A stretch of DNA of 64,000 nucleotides from Phyto melanocephala. Lineage: Eukaryota > Arthropoda > Insecta > Diptera > Rhinophoridae. The notes beneath the pieces are model-generated. The model ran no database searches and was not told where the DNA came from. It saw nothing but the letters and a program-made list of their open reading frames with translations. A program made the position numbers and the translations under genes. The stretch lies in contig OW799234.1 in assembly GCA_941918925.1 (NCBI GenBank), positions 47,894,412 through 47,958,411 on the forward strand. Reading direction: 5' to 3'. Below are positions 12,476 through 24,657 of this stretch, in pieces. Position 1 is the stretch's first letter; every line of letters starts with the position of its first letter.

Positions 12476-14360
12476 AAACAAGTAAGAGCACTATATTCGG
12501 CTGTGCCGAATCTTTTATACCCACCACCAATTTTGTGTGCATTTAAAGCACAATATCTATTTTTTTGTTAATCATTATGGAATAATCTCTTTATAATAAA
12601 ATATGTATCACTTTCTTTGTAGAGGGTGGTAAAATTTTAAGGGCCCATGTTGAAGGTGAACTACACCTAGTCTTTAAATTTGTTTTCTGCATTTCATTTG
12701 AAATTTCTCAATCTCAAACTTACTCAATTTGATCCGTGGAAAGATACGCAAATGAGCAACGCTTTAAAGTTATTCAGGTTTTTTATAAAAATGGGCGTTC
12801 AAATCAAAATGCATTTTGTGCACTTCGTAATTCTTTTGGTCAACATAATCGTTCAAATTCGTCCACAATCGGGAGAATTGTAAAAAATATTCAAATTTCT
12901 GCAAAACAGGTCTGTATAAAATGTTAGAAAATCTGTGAATGCCTTCTTAGTTTGTTGAATGGGAACCATTTCTGTTTTTCGCGATAGTGTGGCAAAAGAG
13001 CAGTCAACCTGGACTCATCATCATGCTCAACAATTGAACATAAACATTGTCATTGAAAATTTGGACCATCAGATAGAGTAGTGGCGCCAAGGATGGGGGG
13101 GGGATCATTTGATTTGGCCGATATTTTGTTAAATACATAATTGAACCATACAAATATTATCTAATATAAAGAAATGGTAATAGTTTCTTAAATAATTTGT
13201 GTTTTATTTAAAATCGACATCGGCCCTTAAAATTTAACCACCCTTAATAACTTCGATATGATAGTAAAATGTTTTCGTAAATTTAGTCTTTTAGTGAAAG
13301 TGGGCATTAAAGAAGGCGTGTCAATAAAGTTTCTGCTAATCAATACAACTTACATATTTCAATATAGTCATTTATTTTCCCAAAAAATTTGTCAATAGAG
13401 AAATTACATGAATTTAAGATAAACCGTTATATAAGAGGTAGGCGTTAAAGTGGCTGTGTCACTTAAACTTTTTGGCACATTGATTAGATGGATATATGTA
13501 GCAAATTTCATCATCATACCTCTAATTTTGGCGGTTTTATGAGCTTTTAAATTTCATTAACGGTAGATAACGTGATAAGTGGGCGTTATAGTAGGCGTGT
13601 CAAAGTTGTTGTTGCGAATGAGTACAACATAGATGTTTCAATATAGCCCCTTATGATTCCAAAATCTTTATTAATAGAGAAATTATATGAATTTTAGGTA
13701 AAACGTAATATGGGAGGTGGGCGTAAAAGTGGGCGTGGCAAATTGATTTTCCGTTACAAAAAAGCCTATCACCAAAAAGCAAATTGTGCAAAATTTCAGA
13801 GTCGTACATCCAATTTTGTTGCTTTTATGACGTTTTTATTTTTAAATATACTGAAAAATACACTGTGCGGTATAAATTTTCGTACATTTTGATCGATAAC
13901 TCCTTTCCTAATGCATAAATTTATATAATTTTCGGGGAAAAATATTGCTTGTACTCAAGAAATATATATTCAAAGTTTTATGAGTCTACGTTAATGCGTT
14001 TGGACACAATTGCATTTTATTCGCTGTTCGAAGGACACGGTTTTTTCGACCTACTCTTGCTTTTCGAGCTATAACTCTCTCCCTAATATTCCGATTTAGC
14101 CCATTTTTAATACCAAACAAACCTTGTCTATAGGAAAGATTCTGGCAAAATTTGAGCCCCTAGCTTTTTCGGTGCGACTTCTATCGTGCTTTCAACAGAC
14201 GGAAAGACGGACAGATGGACGGACATAGCTAGATCGTCATCAAATCAAACCCTGATTCAGAATATATATACTTTATGGGGTCTAAAATGGATATTTAGAT
14301 GTGTTACAAACAGAATGACAAAATGAATATACCCCCACCATTTTTTTGGTGGTGGGTATA
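12476..14360 (-). mobile_element. HINE-A element (DINE-1-like, Helentron-associated), copy 1
   Basis: On the minus strand the element starts TATACCCACCACCA-like (GGTGGTGGGTATA at 14348-14360) and ends, at the left, with a short palindrome ATTCGGC-TGT-GCCGAAT followed by a TACTTGTT terminus. Subterminal inverted TATACCC repeats, a 3' hairpin, a TTACTTGTTT end, CGGACGGACATAGCTAGATC and repeated GGGCGTGGCA text are the hallmarks of Drosophila DINE-1/INE-1. It contains one 288-bp-type internal unit and a nested mariner remnant (12622-13245). Non-autonomous; the small open frames within it are noise. Confidence 0.85.
12622..13245 (+). mobile_element. mariner remnant nested in HINE-A copy 1
   Basis: Inverted repeats GAGGGTGGTAAAATTTTAAG (left) and CTTAAAATTTAACCACCCTT (right) belong to the same family as the 7.6 kb element. 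The plus-strand frame 12736-12927 reads MERYANEQRFKVIQVFYKNG, the start of a mariner transposase helix-turn-helix domain (DUF4817-like). The catalytic part is missing. An empty site for this insertion is preserved in the HINE-A copy at 31461-31464. Confidence 0.85.
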
Positions 14361-14462
14361 AAAACACCGTCAAAAACACAAAAACAAAAACAAACAACTA
14401 CAATTCCTAAAAAAATCCTAAATGAAAAATAAACTTAATAAAAATCAAAAACAACAACAACA

Positions 14463-14654
14463 ATGCAAAACAAAAACAATAAAGAAGCAAAGCAAAATTA
14501 CAATGACACCTACTTGCACACATACACACAAACGAGCATAGGTACTTTAAAACCATCAAATACTAAAACAACAATAACAACAACAACATCAGCCGTGACT
14601 ATGAACAATAATGCAGACAGCAAGAATAAAATAATGTATATTTTCACAAAGTAG
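14463..14654 (+). CDS. possible CAA-rich 5' exon, unidentified
   Basis: A 63-codon frame opens at ATG 14463 in a very good fly start context (ACAACAACAACA before ATG). It is rich in Asn, Thr and Gln. The leader (14361-14462) is A/C-rich like many Drosophila 5' UTRs. A possible splice donor, ATAG|GTACTT, lies near 14541. No domain is recognisable and simple CAA-repeat DNA could give the same look, so this is weak. If real, it would be a first exon with the HINE-A element immediately upstream. Confidence 0.2.
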   Translation: MQNKNNKEAKQNYNDTYLHTYTQTSIGTLKPSNTKTTITTTTSAVTMNNNADSKNKIMYIFTK

Positions 14655-16800
14655 TTGAAAAATATATATATATCTTCGTTGTTGTTGTTTTTTGTGTAAA
14701 CATTTTTGGTGTTTCAACGCTTTTTTTTTTGGAAAAAAAAACAAATGGAAACGCACTTGAAAAAACGTAAAGTATATGTAGCAGAAAGACTAACACAATT
14801 TTTTATATCTGCTGTTTTTACCTCAATAGCGATTTGAAGATAAAAAAAATGATTAATTTGTGTGAAATGGGCAAAAGAGAAGAATTTTAACTGACATTAC
14901 TAAATTTGAATTTTCAAAAATATTAATTTTCTTGGAAAACTTTCCGTAAATTAGATCGAAAAAATATTTCTCTATATAAAAGTGTCGTATAATTTGTGGA
15001 AATTTTTTTTAAATCATGAAAGAGATAGTTTAGTAAATAATAGAAAAATAAATTTATAAAATAAATATTTATTAATAATTTAATTGATATTACTTTCAAT
15101 TCATTAAAACTTTAAATAAAATAATTATCGATGTAGCGCACATTATATGTATTTAGGTTTTCAAAATTTCCGACAAATATGAAAAATACAAAAGATGGAG
15201 CATTCTTTAAGGTCGAAAATCTATTTATTTTCACTAATATATTGAACATTATGATGGAAAGACCAAAAGTCTAGAATTATGTGATAATAAAGATTAATGT
15301 GCAAGAATAAAAAAAATCTTTATTTAAAGAAAGGCAATAAAGCACAGTACTTGCTTAGGGTTATTATAATTTATCGGTTTTAATGTGCGAAAGATTTTGT
15401 ATGAGATTCAGAAGTAATTATTTTGATAATAAAATATATTGATTACCCAGTCCATTAAAAAAAATTTAAATCTAGAGGAGCCATTAGTCCGTAACGGTAG
15501 TGTGTAAACTTATTTACAAATACTCAATTACTATAAGAATTAAAGCCAAAATTAAAGCTAAGAAAGAAAGCCAAATATGATCTTGAGTATTTGAAATGCT
15601 TCTTGAACACTGTGAAAAATTTTCTGCTACACCAAATCGTTTCTTAAGATGAAAAGTGGATCCATTAACATTGCCCAAAAACGCCCAGACTACCACTATA
15701 AATCTGTAACTAACCACACTGTTTTGTTCGCTGAAAACTGCCCAAAAAATGCAACCAGATATGAAACCATAATATTCTAAAAAGATTCAATAACTTTTAA
15801 CCTTTACCTTTAACGATTTAGTAAAAAGTGGTTGGGCAAACCTGACCGCACTTTTTCTGAGTGCGTTATCTAATAAGAAGCAGTATAAGTGTCAGCATCG
15901 AAGCAACGCATGCCAGTTGATAATTATTAATGCAAAATTCACTCCTTTTAGGGTAATAGCAAGACGAATAAATACGCAACATGTCATTGTTAGATATTGT
16001 ATAATAGAAGATAGTAATCTCATTGAATCTATGATCTATTTCATACTTGGACATTAAGTTGGCTTTTGGTTTCTATATTAATAATGCTATTGTAGATTTG
16101 GAATAGATTAGTAGGGTTTATGTATGGGCTTGAAAAAAGAACTCGTATGTCGTCTTATGTGGTATCGATGCTAAGATGTAGTTTTCACGGATTTGTAAAT
16201 ACAAGATTTATGCAACTACAATATAACTTAATAGAGATAAATTTTAGGGTTACATTTTTTTAACTCTTGATATTTGTGTAATCGAAAGCAAAAAAAATAT
16301 ATTAATTATTTTGTCCCTTTTTCTTTCATAATAAACAGGAAAATATTTTAATTAAGAATAAGAAATGTTGCCTTAATGACTTAAAAGCTATTTGATTTAA
16401 ATGAATAAATAAAATATAAAAATAAAAATGCCTTGAAATAAATTACTATAATTTTAAAATAAATAAGGTAATGCTTATACAGGACTAAACACAAAATTAT
16501 CAAAATGTATTCAAATTTTTATTGCAAGAATTAAACCTCTACATTCGAAAGATATAAGTTCAAAAGATATTTTTTTACAAATATTTTAATAATCTAATAA
16601 ATGAAATTCTCTTATCATTGCCTGACTCGCAGTTGGAAAAAAATCGTAAAATATAAGAAAATCATTACAAATATAATAATTTTATTACAAATGAATACAC
16701 AAGGCCCTTATCAGGTTAAGTAATTTTTATTGTTCTTGTTCTTAAGAATTTATAATTAATTTATTATAAGTTAAACAATTTTATTCTGTTATTTTAATCT
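14655..16800. other. AT-rich DNA, no supported gene
   Basis: Two short antisense frames (15514-15717 and 15866-16054) each end in a hydrophobic stretch. They show no family resemblance and no clear splice structure joining them. Confidence 0.45.
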
Positions 16801-17459
16801 ATTAACGACGCTTTTCACAATATCGGGTTACTTGAGTTTAACAAGAACATTAACACACCGCCACAATTGCTAAATACTAAGAACTGTTTAACTTATGGTT
16901 ACTAAATAATTTAAATTACATAATCTTTCGGTCACTTAATAAAGATGCGCGTAAATAATTCCTAAGGTGAATTAAGTACCGTCTTGTCATAAAGCTAAAG
17001 TTAAACAATAAAATACGACTTTATGATAATGCGATAATACTTCCTGTGAATAGCATGAAAATACAGTGATTATAAAGGAAAAATCCTGCAATGGAAGATT
17101 TTAACAAAAAATTAAAAAAAAAATTGTTGTTGTGGAATATTTTGTACCAGCAACAAAAAAGATTACAAATTTATTACATAGCAAATTATATGTTAAATAA
17201 TATCCAAACAGTTTTTGTTCTTTTTTTACTTTACACTTTCTAAAAACTAAAAACATTTTAAAAATAAAAAAACTTATTTCTGTTTTACATTTTCTATTTG
17301 TTTTTTATTAAGATTATAACCGGAATATTTTGTTCGGTTAAATTTAAGAAATACTCTTAAATAAAATGTTAAAAGGTGTTAGTGAAAGTCAGTTTAGGTT
17401 AACTTACGGTTAAGATTCATGTTAAATTTTAATCGTTTATTGTGAAAAGTGCCGTAAAT
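16801..17459. repeat. candidate MITE with 21-bp imperfect TIRs
   Basis: ATTAACGACGCTTTTCACAAT at 16801-16821 is mirrored at 17439-17459, where the complement differs at three positions. The interior is AT-rich and non-coding. No convincing target duplication was seen. Confidence 0.4.
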
Positions 17460-18289
17460 GAACAACACATAAGCACTTGTACGTATGAGTGTCATTCAAT
17501 GTCTCTTTCTGTGTGTACGTGTCACTCATACGCATCGAATAAATTATTTAAAATTGCAAAGTGATTTCAAAATTCTGATGCTGTGCATGCAAATGTCTGA
17601 ACGGTATAGATAGAGCAAATAATGTGTGATTTTTTGTAAAAGCAATTACTACATAAAGTAATTTATTGTCCCAAAGAATATTGAAATAAATAAATTATTA
17701 AATCTTATATTGGACATAAATGTAACATGCCTAAAAGTATGCTACATATTTGCCTTTAATTTTTAAAAACAATTTATCGATTTTTTGAGAAAGGGTTGTA
17801 TAAATAGCGAATTTATCGAAGGATTGTTTTACTAGAAATGCCGTCGGAGAGTATTTGACTTTTTATAGAAACTAAAATTTTGTAATCATCTTAAATGAAG
17901 CAGAAATATTTTATATATTAAATTTAGTTTGTTTATTAAAATACAGTTTCAGTTTATTTAATTGTGAACTCAACTTATGCTTAAACGAGTGTTTGTTGTA
18001 CTGTTAAATATTAAATAATTAATTATCATTAACTAATGTTCATTATATCTTACATATACAGATTTATAAAAAGAATTTCAAAACAATTTTTAGTAAAAAT
18101 ATTTAGCGAAGTAAAACAACATTTAAGTTAATATATTAACTTGTTTTCTTGTGATATATATTTGAATCAATGAAAAACTACATTTTTTTATAAATACGAT
18201 TTATGGCATTTTTAGTTGTGACCGTCATATAAATAATTTCGTTGCTACAAATTAATGACAAATGAGAAAAAACATTTGTTACATCTATA
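17460..18289. other. AT-rich DNA, no gene seen
   Basis: No coding frame or repeat terminus is supported. Confidence 0.5.
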
Positions 18290-19080
18290 CATAGGTTACT
18301 CATTGCGTATCAAATTTCTACAAAAATCAGTTTCGACCTCATAAACTATATATTATTTGAAAGTTTTGAATAGGGGAGCATTGAGCATTGTAGTTCTGTG
18401 CGAAAATACTATCAAAATATGAAAAATATTTGGGAGCAGATTGGTATTGAAAATCAACACCATCGCTTAATAAGTTTTTGAGATATGAGCAAATAACCCT
18501 ACTGCTTCTGTTTTTTTTTCATTATCTCTAAAATAAAAGTTAAATTTTTTTAAACATAGTGCTATTTCTAGATACGCTTGTGAGTTGTTAAAAATATGTT
18601 ATGCCTTTTAGGATATTCGTGAAAATTTTTGCACAAATCGGTAACTAATCGGCAAGGTTATAGACACATATACATTTATACATTATATATTACCATTTTA
18701 TATATGTATCGAAAAATATACATTTATTTAATGTTTCAAATAATTTCTGAGAATAAATAAAAAAAACCAGTTTGAAGCTAACTGAGAAATAAGCATCAAT
18801 ACACAACTGCTTTGGTGCTTTTTCCTAAAATATCCAAACGAAGTCAGTTGCTGTATCTCTGACAGAGTCAGTATTATTATAAAATGAAAGAGTTAGACCT
18901 GTAGAATACAGTAAACAACAAAAAGGTGTAAAACCCAAAGTGACGTCTAAAACAAAATGCCAGCTTTTTTTACCCCATTAATATGGATTTCAAATGTAAG
19001 GGCTTGGCTTAAAGAAAAAAGTGAATTATGAAAAAATTCAAAATCAAAGATGTAGTGTGAAATAATAAATGGGGAAAATG
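18290..19080 (+). repeat. HINE-B-type repeat fragment
   Basis: Shows in order the block TTTCGACCTCATAAACTATA, a TTTTTGAGATATGAGCAAATA block, GGATATTCGTGAAAATTTT and the AAATGTAAGGGCTTGGC block, all shared with the copy at 0.5-1.6 kb. Confidence 0.6.
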
Positions 19081-21879
19081 GGGCATAAAATGAAAATTGA
19101 AGTCCAGGTTATATTACGATGTTTTCATTATACCTACGTCCATGGTTGTTAAGAGCTTTATGAGACTCGACGCTGCCGACTTTGGCAATTTTACTTCTTT
19201 TTATCCAACTTTCTTGGGATTTTATATTTGTTCATTATGTGTAGTTAAACAGTTTGCAGATTTTTTTCATAGTAAATATAATTTTTCAATTTTAAAAATT
19301 CAGTACAAAAATTAGGTTTTGAAAATTTTTCACATGTATTAAAAAAATCATAAAAACTTTCTATATTGAAATAAATTATTATAAACTGATTTATAAATAT
19401 AAAATTAATTTTAATTAAAAAAAAAGATAATCTTAGTATCAAAAACGTTGTTATTATACAAAAAATTAAGCAAAAATTAATAAAAAAAACCAAATTAATA
19501 CATAAAACAAATATTTGTATTACTACTTATATATGTAAATCATAAGCTATTTATTCAAATGTAACTTCATTTCTTGTCATACATTATTTATCTTTGGGCA
19601 AATGCAGTCATCACAAATAAAATTATTACCAACTAAAATGGAGATGGAGATACAAACATCAGTTAAAACTTAGTGGTGCAACGTAAAAAAAGTTTTTAGA
19701 CACAAAGTCATATTGCACAATGTTGAATAAAAAATGGAAGAACTTAAAGCTGTTCGGTAGAAAAACAAATGTTAAGCAGTGAAAGTTTTCTTCTTTTTTT
19801 TGTGCAGAAAAACGAAGTGTGTATACACGAACGCATTAGTTTTCTTTTCTTTGTTGACTTTTTTTCTTTGTTACAATCTAATTTAAGTTTTACTCGTTTA
19901 ACTTATATTCAAATAGAAGCATTATTCAGCTTCAGCTTGGCTAAAGTTATGATACAAATGCAACAAACATGCAATTTGTTAAAGAGGTAGTAAAATACGC
20001 CGTAATATATAAGTTTAAGAGAGTCGACTTTTAAATAGCCTTACAGAATAGAATAACTTTATCTATAAAGAGATATTAGTCTCTTATAAAAAGGTCGAGG
20101 TAGTAAGAAAAGCTTAAGCAGGCTGAATACCACACTTTTGTATCTGATATTTGGGCTAGTTCGTGTAGAAAAAAGTACTCTTCCAATCTAAATTCAGCCA
20201 AAGCATGAAGAAACGAGAGTATTATCCTAATATTAACATGAGATACACCAGCAGGCTCGTGAAGAAAATTTTAACCCACATATAGGAATATAAGTTCCGA
20301 TAGAGATAAGGGGGGAATAAAATCTACTGGCTTGTACTCCCAAAACACAATATCCAGTTAGAGCACTAACAAGAGACTTTAATTGGTAGCGTGTCTTCGC
20401 ATAAATGTCCTCGTTCGGCGGTTATCCATTCACTGCCACATTTGTCATGCTTCTTCACAAGTAGCAGTTTCGAAAACTATCTAGTCTGTGCTAATCTGTA
20501 TAATTCCTGTTTAACCAGTCTCTTGCATAATAGAAGCGGTAAAGTGTCTCAATCTCCTCCGAGTGGAAAACATTTTATTTCTTCCACAAACGGGTTTCTG
20601 TAACTATCGAGTTGCCAAGTACGCATCTTAGCAAAATGTACAATTTTTCAATTAATTTTGTATATCAAAATGCAAATCTAAATTCACTTCAATTTTAGTT
20701 TAAAAAAATTTCAATATTTCTAAAGAATTTTTTTTTTCATATTATTTCTTTGCTTTATTAATCATATTAATTAAAAAATAACACGAATTTAAAAACAAAT
20801 TTAAAAAAAATTATCTGTTAAGTTTTTAGTTTTTCAATACTTCAAATGGAAACTATAATAAAATACTTAATTATGTTATAATTAATCTAAATGTCATTTA
20901 TCTAGCAATGGTTTCAATCCAAAAATCATAGCTAATATCTGCTGTAGGGTATTATTGCGAAATGTAAGTACTTACTATAACTACACTGCGCGTAAATAAA
21001 GAAGGCCATTAATAGAGGTTTTCTTGCCTAAAAATATTAAGACCACCGAATTCATATACATATATTTCATATATTCAAATGTATATAATTTATTAGTTTT
21101 CAATATCATGGTCACCAAATGCAATGTATTAAAACATTTCCATAAATTTCTAAGTGTATAACTTAAGTTACTACGTTAGTAGGCCAACAAATCGTTACTT
21201 TAACTACAAGTTGTTGGTTATAAAAAACCACTTTTACATAGATAATAATTGCAAAAATTGTATTTGAATTATGTACAATTTTTCTACGAAGTTCTTTCTT
21301 TAAGAAACATAAACAGCAAGAGAAAGAGAAGAAGAAAACAAATTTACAAATAATAAAACACAGTTGAGAGTAATAGTGACAATATTACTTTTACAATAAA
21401 AGTTAACAAATTGAAAGATAAATCTTGGATAGTGAAATTAAACAGATTTATTTATTTCGAAAAGACACTATTATTAATTGTGCTCTAACGATCAAGGCAA
21501 AAGTTTTACAAAATATTTTGTAACAAGTTGGTAGTAAATAATAAAAACCTTTTCAAACTGAAAAGCGTTTTAGGAAAATTATATTTTTCCATTAGACAGA
21601 CATTTGTGGTTCTAAATTCCTTTCTATTAGGGCTTTCTGCATTGACTATTGCATTAGAAGGCATATATGCATTTTTGTTATTTTTTCATGATACTAAAGA
21701 GTGAGTCAGGAAAAAACTAATGCACATTATTCCATCCAAAATTTATTAGTTTTTAATCACGTTAGTTTTTAAAATCATTATTTTTTTTAAATCATTCATA
21801 CATCAGATCTAAAGGTTCCTTACCCCAAAGTTTCTTGCTTTGTAAAGTTAAATGCTCTGATTTTTCTTGTGTGCAGAGC
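19081..21879. other. AT-rich DNA, no supported gene
   Basis: About 2.8 kb with no confident feature. The interval 20050-20620 is less AT-rich and could be an old retroelement scrap, but I see no motif in it. Confidence 0.4.
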
Positions 21880-22370
21880 CAAATCTTATGTTGGCTAAAT
21901 TCGTTTCCGATCGCAATGCGGTTAAGTACTAAGAAGCAAAAAAAAACGAGCAAAAAAAATTTAATTTAAAAAAAATACACCTGTTGTGTGATGAAACGTT
22001 TACTGGCAGACTTTTTGCAACTTCCGGGTCAAAATTTTTATATGGGTAAAGAACAAGTTATTGTTCAAGAAAAATACCAGATAAAAGAAGTAAGAGTGTT
22101 TTTTTGGGCTGTGTATAGCAAACTAAGTAAACAACACAACACAATACAATATATTTGCGAAATACGACCGCGCTCTTTTCTAATCATGACTTTTTATTAT
22201 GATGAATGCCTAGCAGCTTATACAACTATCCAGAACTTCGGCCTGTAGAAAGGTATTGGGCTGTTGTAAAAAATAATAAAAGGACATAGAAGAAATAAAT
22301 CAGGATATGTTCCATGTTAAGCGTAAGAGTGCCATATTGTCCAAAATCTTCAACAAAAAATTTTCTAGAA
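21880..22370 (+). pseudogene. degenerate Tc1/mariner-superfamily transposase fragment
   Basis: The reading around 21975-22080 gives a DDET-like text in one frame and DFLQLPGQNFYMGKEQ in the next. After a deletion, the reading near 22215-22290 gives NYPELRPVERYWAVVK. These resemble the middle (DDE with Q-L-P-G-Q) and C-terminal (P-x-L-R-P-I-E-x-x-W-A) blocks of a DDE_3-type transposase. At least two frameshifts and an internal deletion make it inactive. No TIRs were identified. Family assignment rests on motif recall and is moderate. Confidence 0.5.
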
Positions 22371-22955
22371 AAAGTTAATACATTTATAAATACTGGTTAA
22401 TATGCAAAAAAAAAGACATGCAAAAGAAATAGTGAATGCATAAGTTCAACCCATGATAAACTGGTAGCATGAATTTGCATGTTTGTATTTTGAAGCACAT
22501 CACTAAACGATATCTATTTTGTAGAAGGCATTTCTCATGCCTCCTTTTACACTTATGAATCAGAAGTCATGAAAAATGTTATTCACATTGAACTAGTGAA
22601 AAATTTTTTTTCGCTAGGAAGTTTTCTTTGGCACGCTTTTTACAGGCTTTATACAAATTCAAAAAAAAAACAGTAAATAAGCAAAAAATTACTAAAAATT
22701 GTTCTGCTACATAATTGCAAGTGTTTATGTCATTACAAAACTAGTATTATTGGATTTAAGTTTCATTAATTTAATTAACAATATTAATACCTCTTACATT
22801 TGTATGATCTACTTTCTTCTAATTTAGATTTTGACAACCTTGATATTTTGAATAATTCACACTTTGCAGTATACTTTCAGGATGTTTTTAAAATAGCTAT
22901 TTTTAAAATTTACATTGTGTGTGTAATATTGTTGATCTGGTAGCACAGTATTAAT
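22371..22955. other. AT-rich DNA, no gene seen
   Basis: No supported feature between two transposase remnants. Confidence 0.5.
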
Positions 22956-22956
22956 A

Positions 22957-23866
22957 ATGGGTGTCCCAACTAGAACGCAATTTTTAAATTTGGCACCATT
23001 CGAAGTGTCATTGTTTGACATTTGAACAATTGTTATTGTTCGCTAGTAGAAGGTACGAGGTTAGTAAAAATGGAGCGCTACACGAATGAACAACGCATTC
23101 TCATTGTGAAATTGTTTTACCAAAATGGTGAAAGTTTTGCGGCTACACTTCGCAAATTGCAATCAATTTGGGGTCACAATAATGCTCCAAAAGAGTCAAA
23201 TGTAAAGAGATTAATGGATAAATTTGCCGAAACTGGGTCTGTTAGTGATGTAAAGACAACAACGCGCCTTCGACCAGGTCGATCGACCGAAAATGTCGCA
23301 GCTGTACGTGATGATGTCGCTCAAACTCCATCCACCTCAATTCGACACCGAGCTCAGCAAATTGGTGTCTCCAAATCCACTATGCAGCGAATTTTGACGA
23401 AAGATTTGCATCTTCATGCATACAAACTTCAATTGACTCAGGAACTGAAGCCAGCTGACCATGGACAGCGAAGAGAGTTCGTTAATTGGGTATTGGAGAG
23501 ACAACACGAAAATGCTGAGACCAGAATTGGCCGCCTAGATCGTGTGATTTAACACCTTTAGATTTTTTTCTTTGAGGTTTTTTGAAGTCGATAGTTTACG
23601 CGAATAAGCCGACGACGACGAAGAGGAAATTGGAAGCTGCATTAATGAAATACCGCAGTATTTATGCAAAAAGGTCATTGAAAATTGCATTAAAAGATCG
23701 CGTGTGTGCCAGCAAAACCGCGGCGGCCATCTGCACGATATATTGTTCCATACATAACCTCATTCTGTCTACTTTACGATATAAGAAAGTTTCACGATTT
23801 TTTTTTTAATATCTGTGTTTTATTTAAAATTTAAAAATTGCGTTCTAGTTGGGACACCCGTTATAA
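22957..23866 (+). mobile_element. internally deleted mariner-like element (GGGTGTCCCAACTAG family)
   Basis: Inverted repeats TGGGTGTCCCAACTAGAACG (left) and CGTTCTAGTTGGGACACCCG (right) bound about 910 bp, with a TAA/TTA-type flank consistent with TA insertion. Both repeats extend over about 34 bp with few mismatches. It encodes the N-terminal transposase fragment listed separately and a scrap of the C-terminus. The middle of the gene is deleted. Confidence 0.85.
23070..23552 (+). pseudogene. mariner-like transposase, N-terminal part
   Basis: The frame from ATG 23070 starts MERYTNEQRILIVKLFYQNG, the DUF4817-type helix-turn-helix of many insect mariner transposases. A second helix-turn-helix-like block follows (IGVSKSTMQRILTKDLHLHAYK) and then QRREFVNWVLERQ. 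Shortly after, the text jumps to a block that in another frame gives PPRSCDLTPLDFF, normally the third-aspartate motif. About 100 residues holding the first and second catalytic aspartates are therefore deleted. The DNA-binding half is nearly intact, so a DNA-binding-only peptide is possible in principle, but nothing suggests expression. Confidence 0.8.
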
Positions 23867-23985
23867 GGAAACTTACTTCAAATAAAGGGTCCGCCAAATA
23901 CCTTTTCTTTGAAAATGCTATAAAAAACTACTGAATATTTTCTCAAATTTTCTTTTTTATTTGAAAGTTAATAATGGGAAATAAT

Positions 23986-24550
23986 TTAATTCACATGGCT
24001 GCCTTGGCTGGCCATGCCTACGGTCCAATATTTAGGCACATTATCGATTGTGTGCAGCTGTATTTCACCAATCGCTTCACGAATATTATCCTTTAAAGCG
24101 TCAATTGTCTCTGGCTTGTTGGCGTAACACTTATTTTTGACGGCACCCCACAAATAATAGTCTTTCGGTGTCAAATCGCAGCTCCGAGGTGGCCAGACGA
24201 CATCAGCTCTGCGGCTGATAATGTGATGTTCAAAAACAGGGCGCAAGATATCGAGTGTAGCTTCGGCTGTGTGGCACGTAGCGCCGTCCTGTTGAAACCA
24301 AATGTTGCCAATATCCTCCTCTTCAAGTTTTGCGAACAAAAATTTGTTCAACATGGCCCGATAACGATCGCCATTGACTGTAACGGCCACTTTTTGCCGC
24401 ACCAAACAGTCACTCGTTTTGGGTGTATCGGATTTTCAGTGTATGCGTGCGGGTTTTCTGTGCCACAAATGCGACAATTTTGCTTGTTTACATACCAGAG
24501 ATCTTCAACGAATACTAATGAAGAAGACATATTTTTTTTTCTGCTATTCA
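23986..24550 (-). pseudogene. mariner-like transposase, C-terminal half
   Basis: The frame 23986-24405 reads FQQDGATCHTAEATLD with the second catalytic aspartate, then WPPRSCDLTPKDYYLWG with the third, about 36 residues apart, then a normal-looking C-terminus. The preceding piece in another frame (24348-24557) gives YVNKQNCRICG and HPKRVTVWCG, the usual text before it, so there is a frameshift near 24380. The N-terminal DNA-binding region and the first aspartate block are missing. It belongs to a different subfamily from the neighbour at 23070, judging by its TIR. Inactive. Confidence 0.8.
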
Positions 24551-24657
24551 ACAACATTTTTTCTTACTTGATTTTGCATTATCAATAAAACGTTAATAAT
24601 AATATCTTTTTGTGTTTTACCACCAAAAACATTTGAAGTATTTAAATCTTGTGGAGT

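Noticed and set aside
12680..12883. Open frame MFSAFHLKFLNLKLTQFD, conserved in three places (12.7, 42.6, 53.1 kb)
   Set aside because: Conserved because it lies in the mariner remnant carried by HINE-A copies; the true transposase text is in another frame.
15514..16054. Two minus-strand frames each ending in a hydrophobic helix (possible small membrane protein)
   Set aside because: No family resemblance, no convincing splice sites joining them, and AT-rich DNA easily gives Leu/Ile-rich frames.
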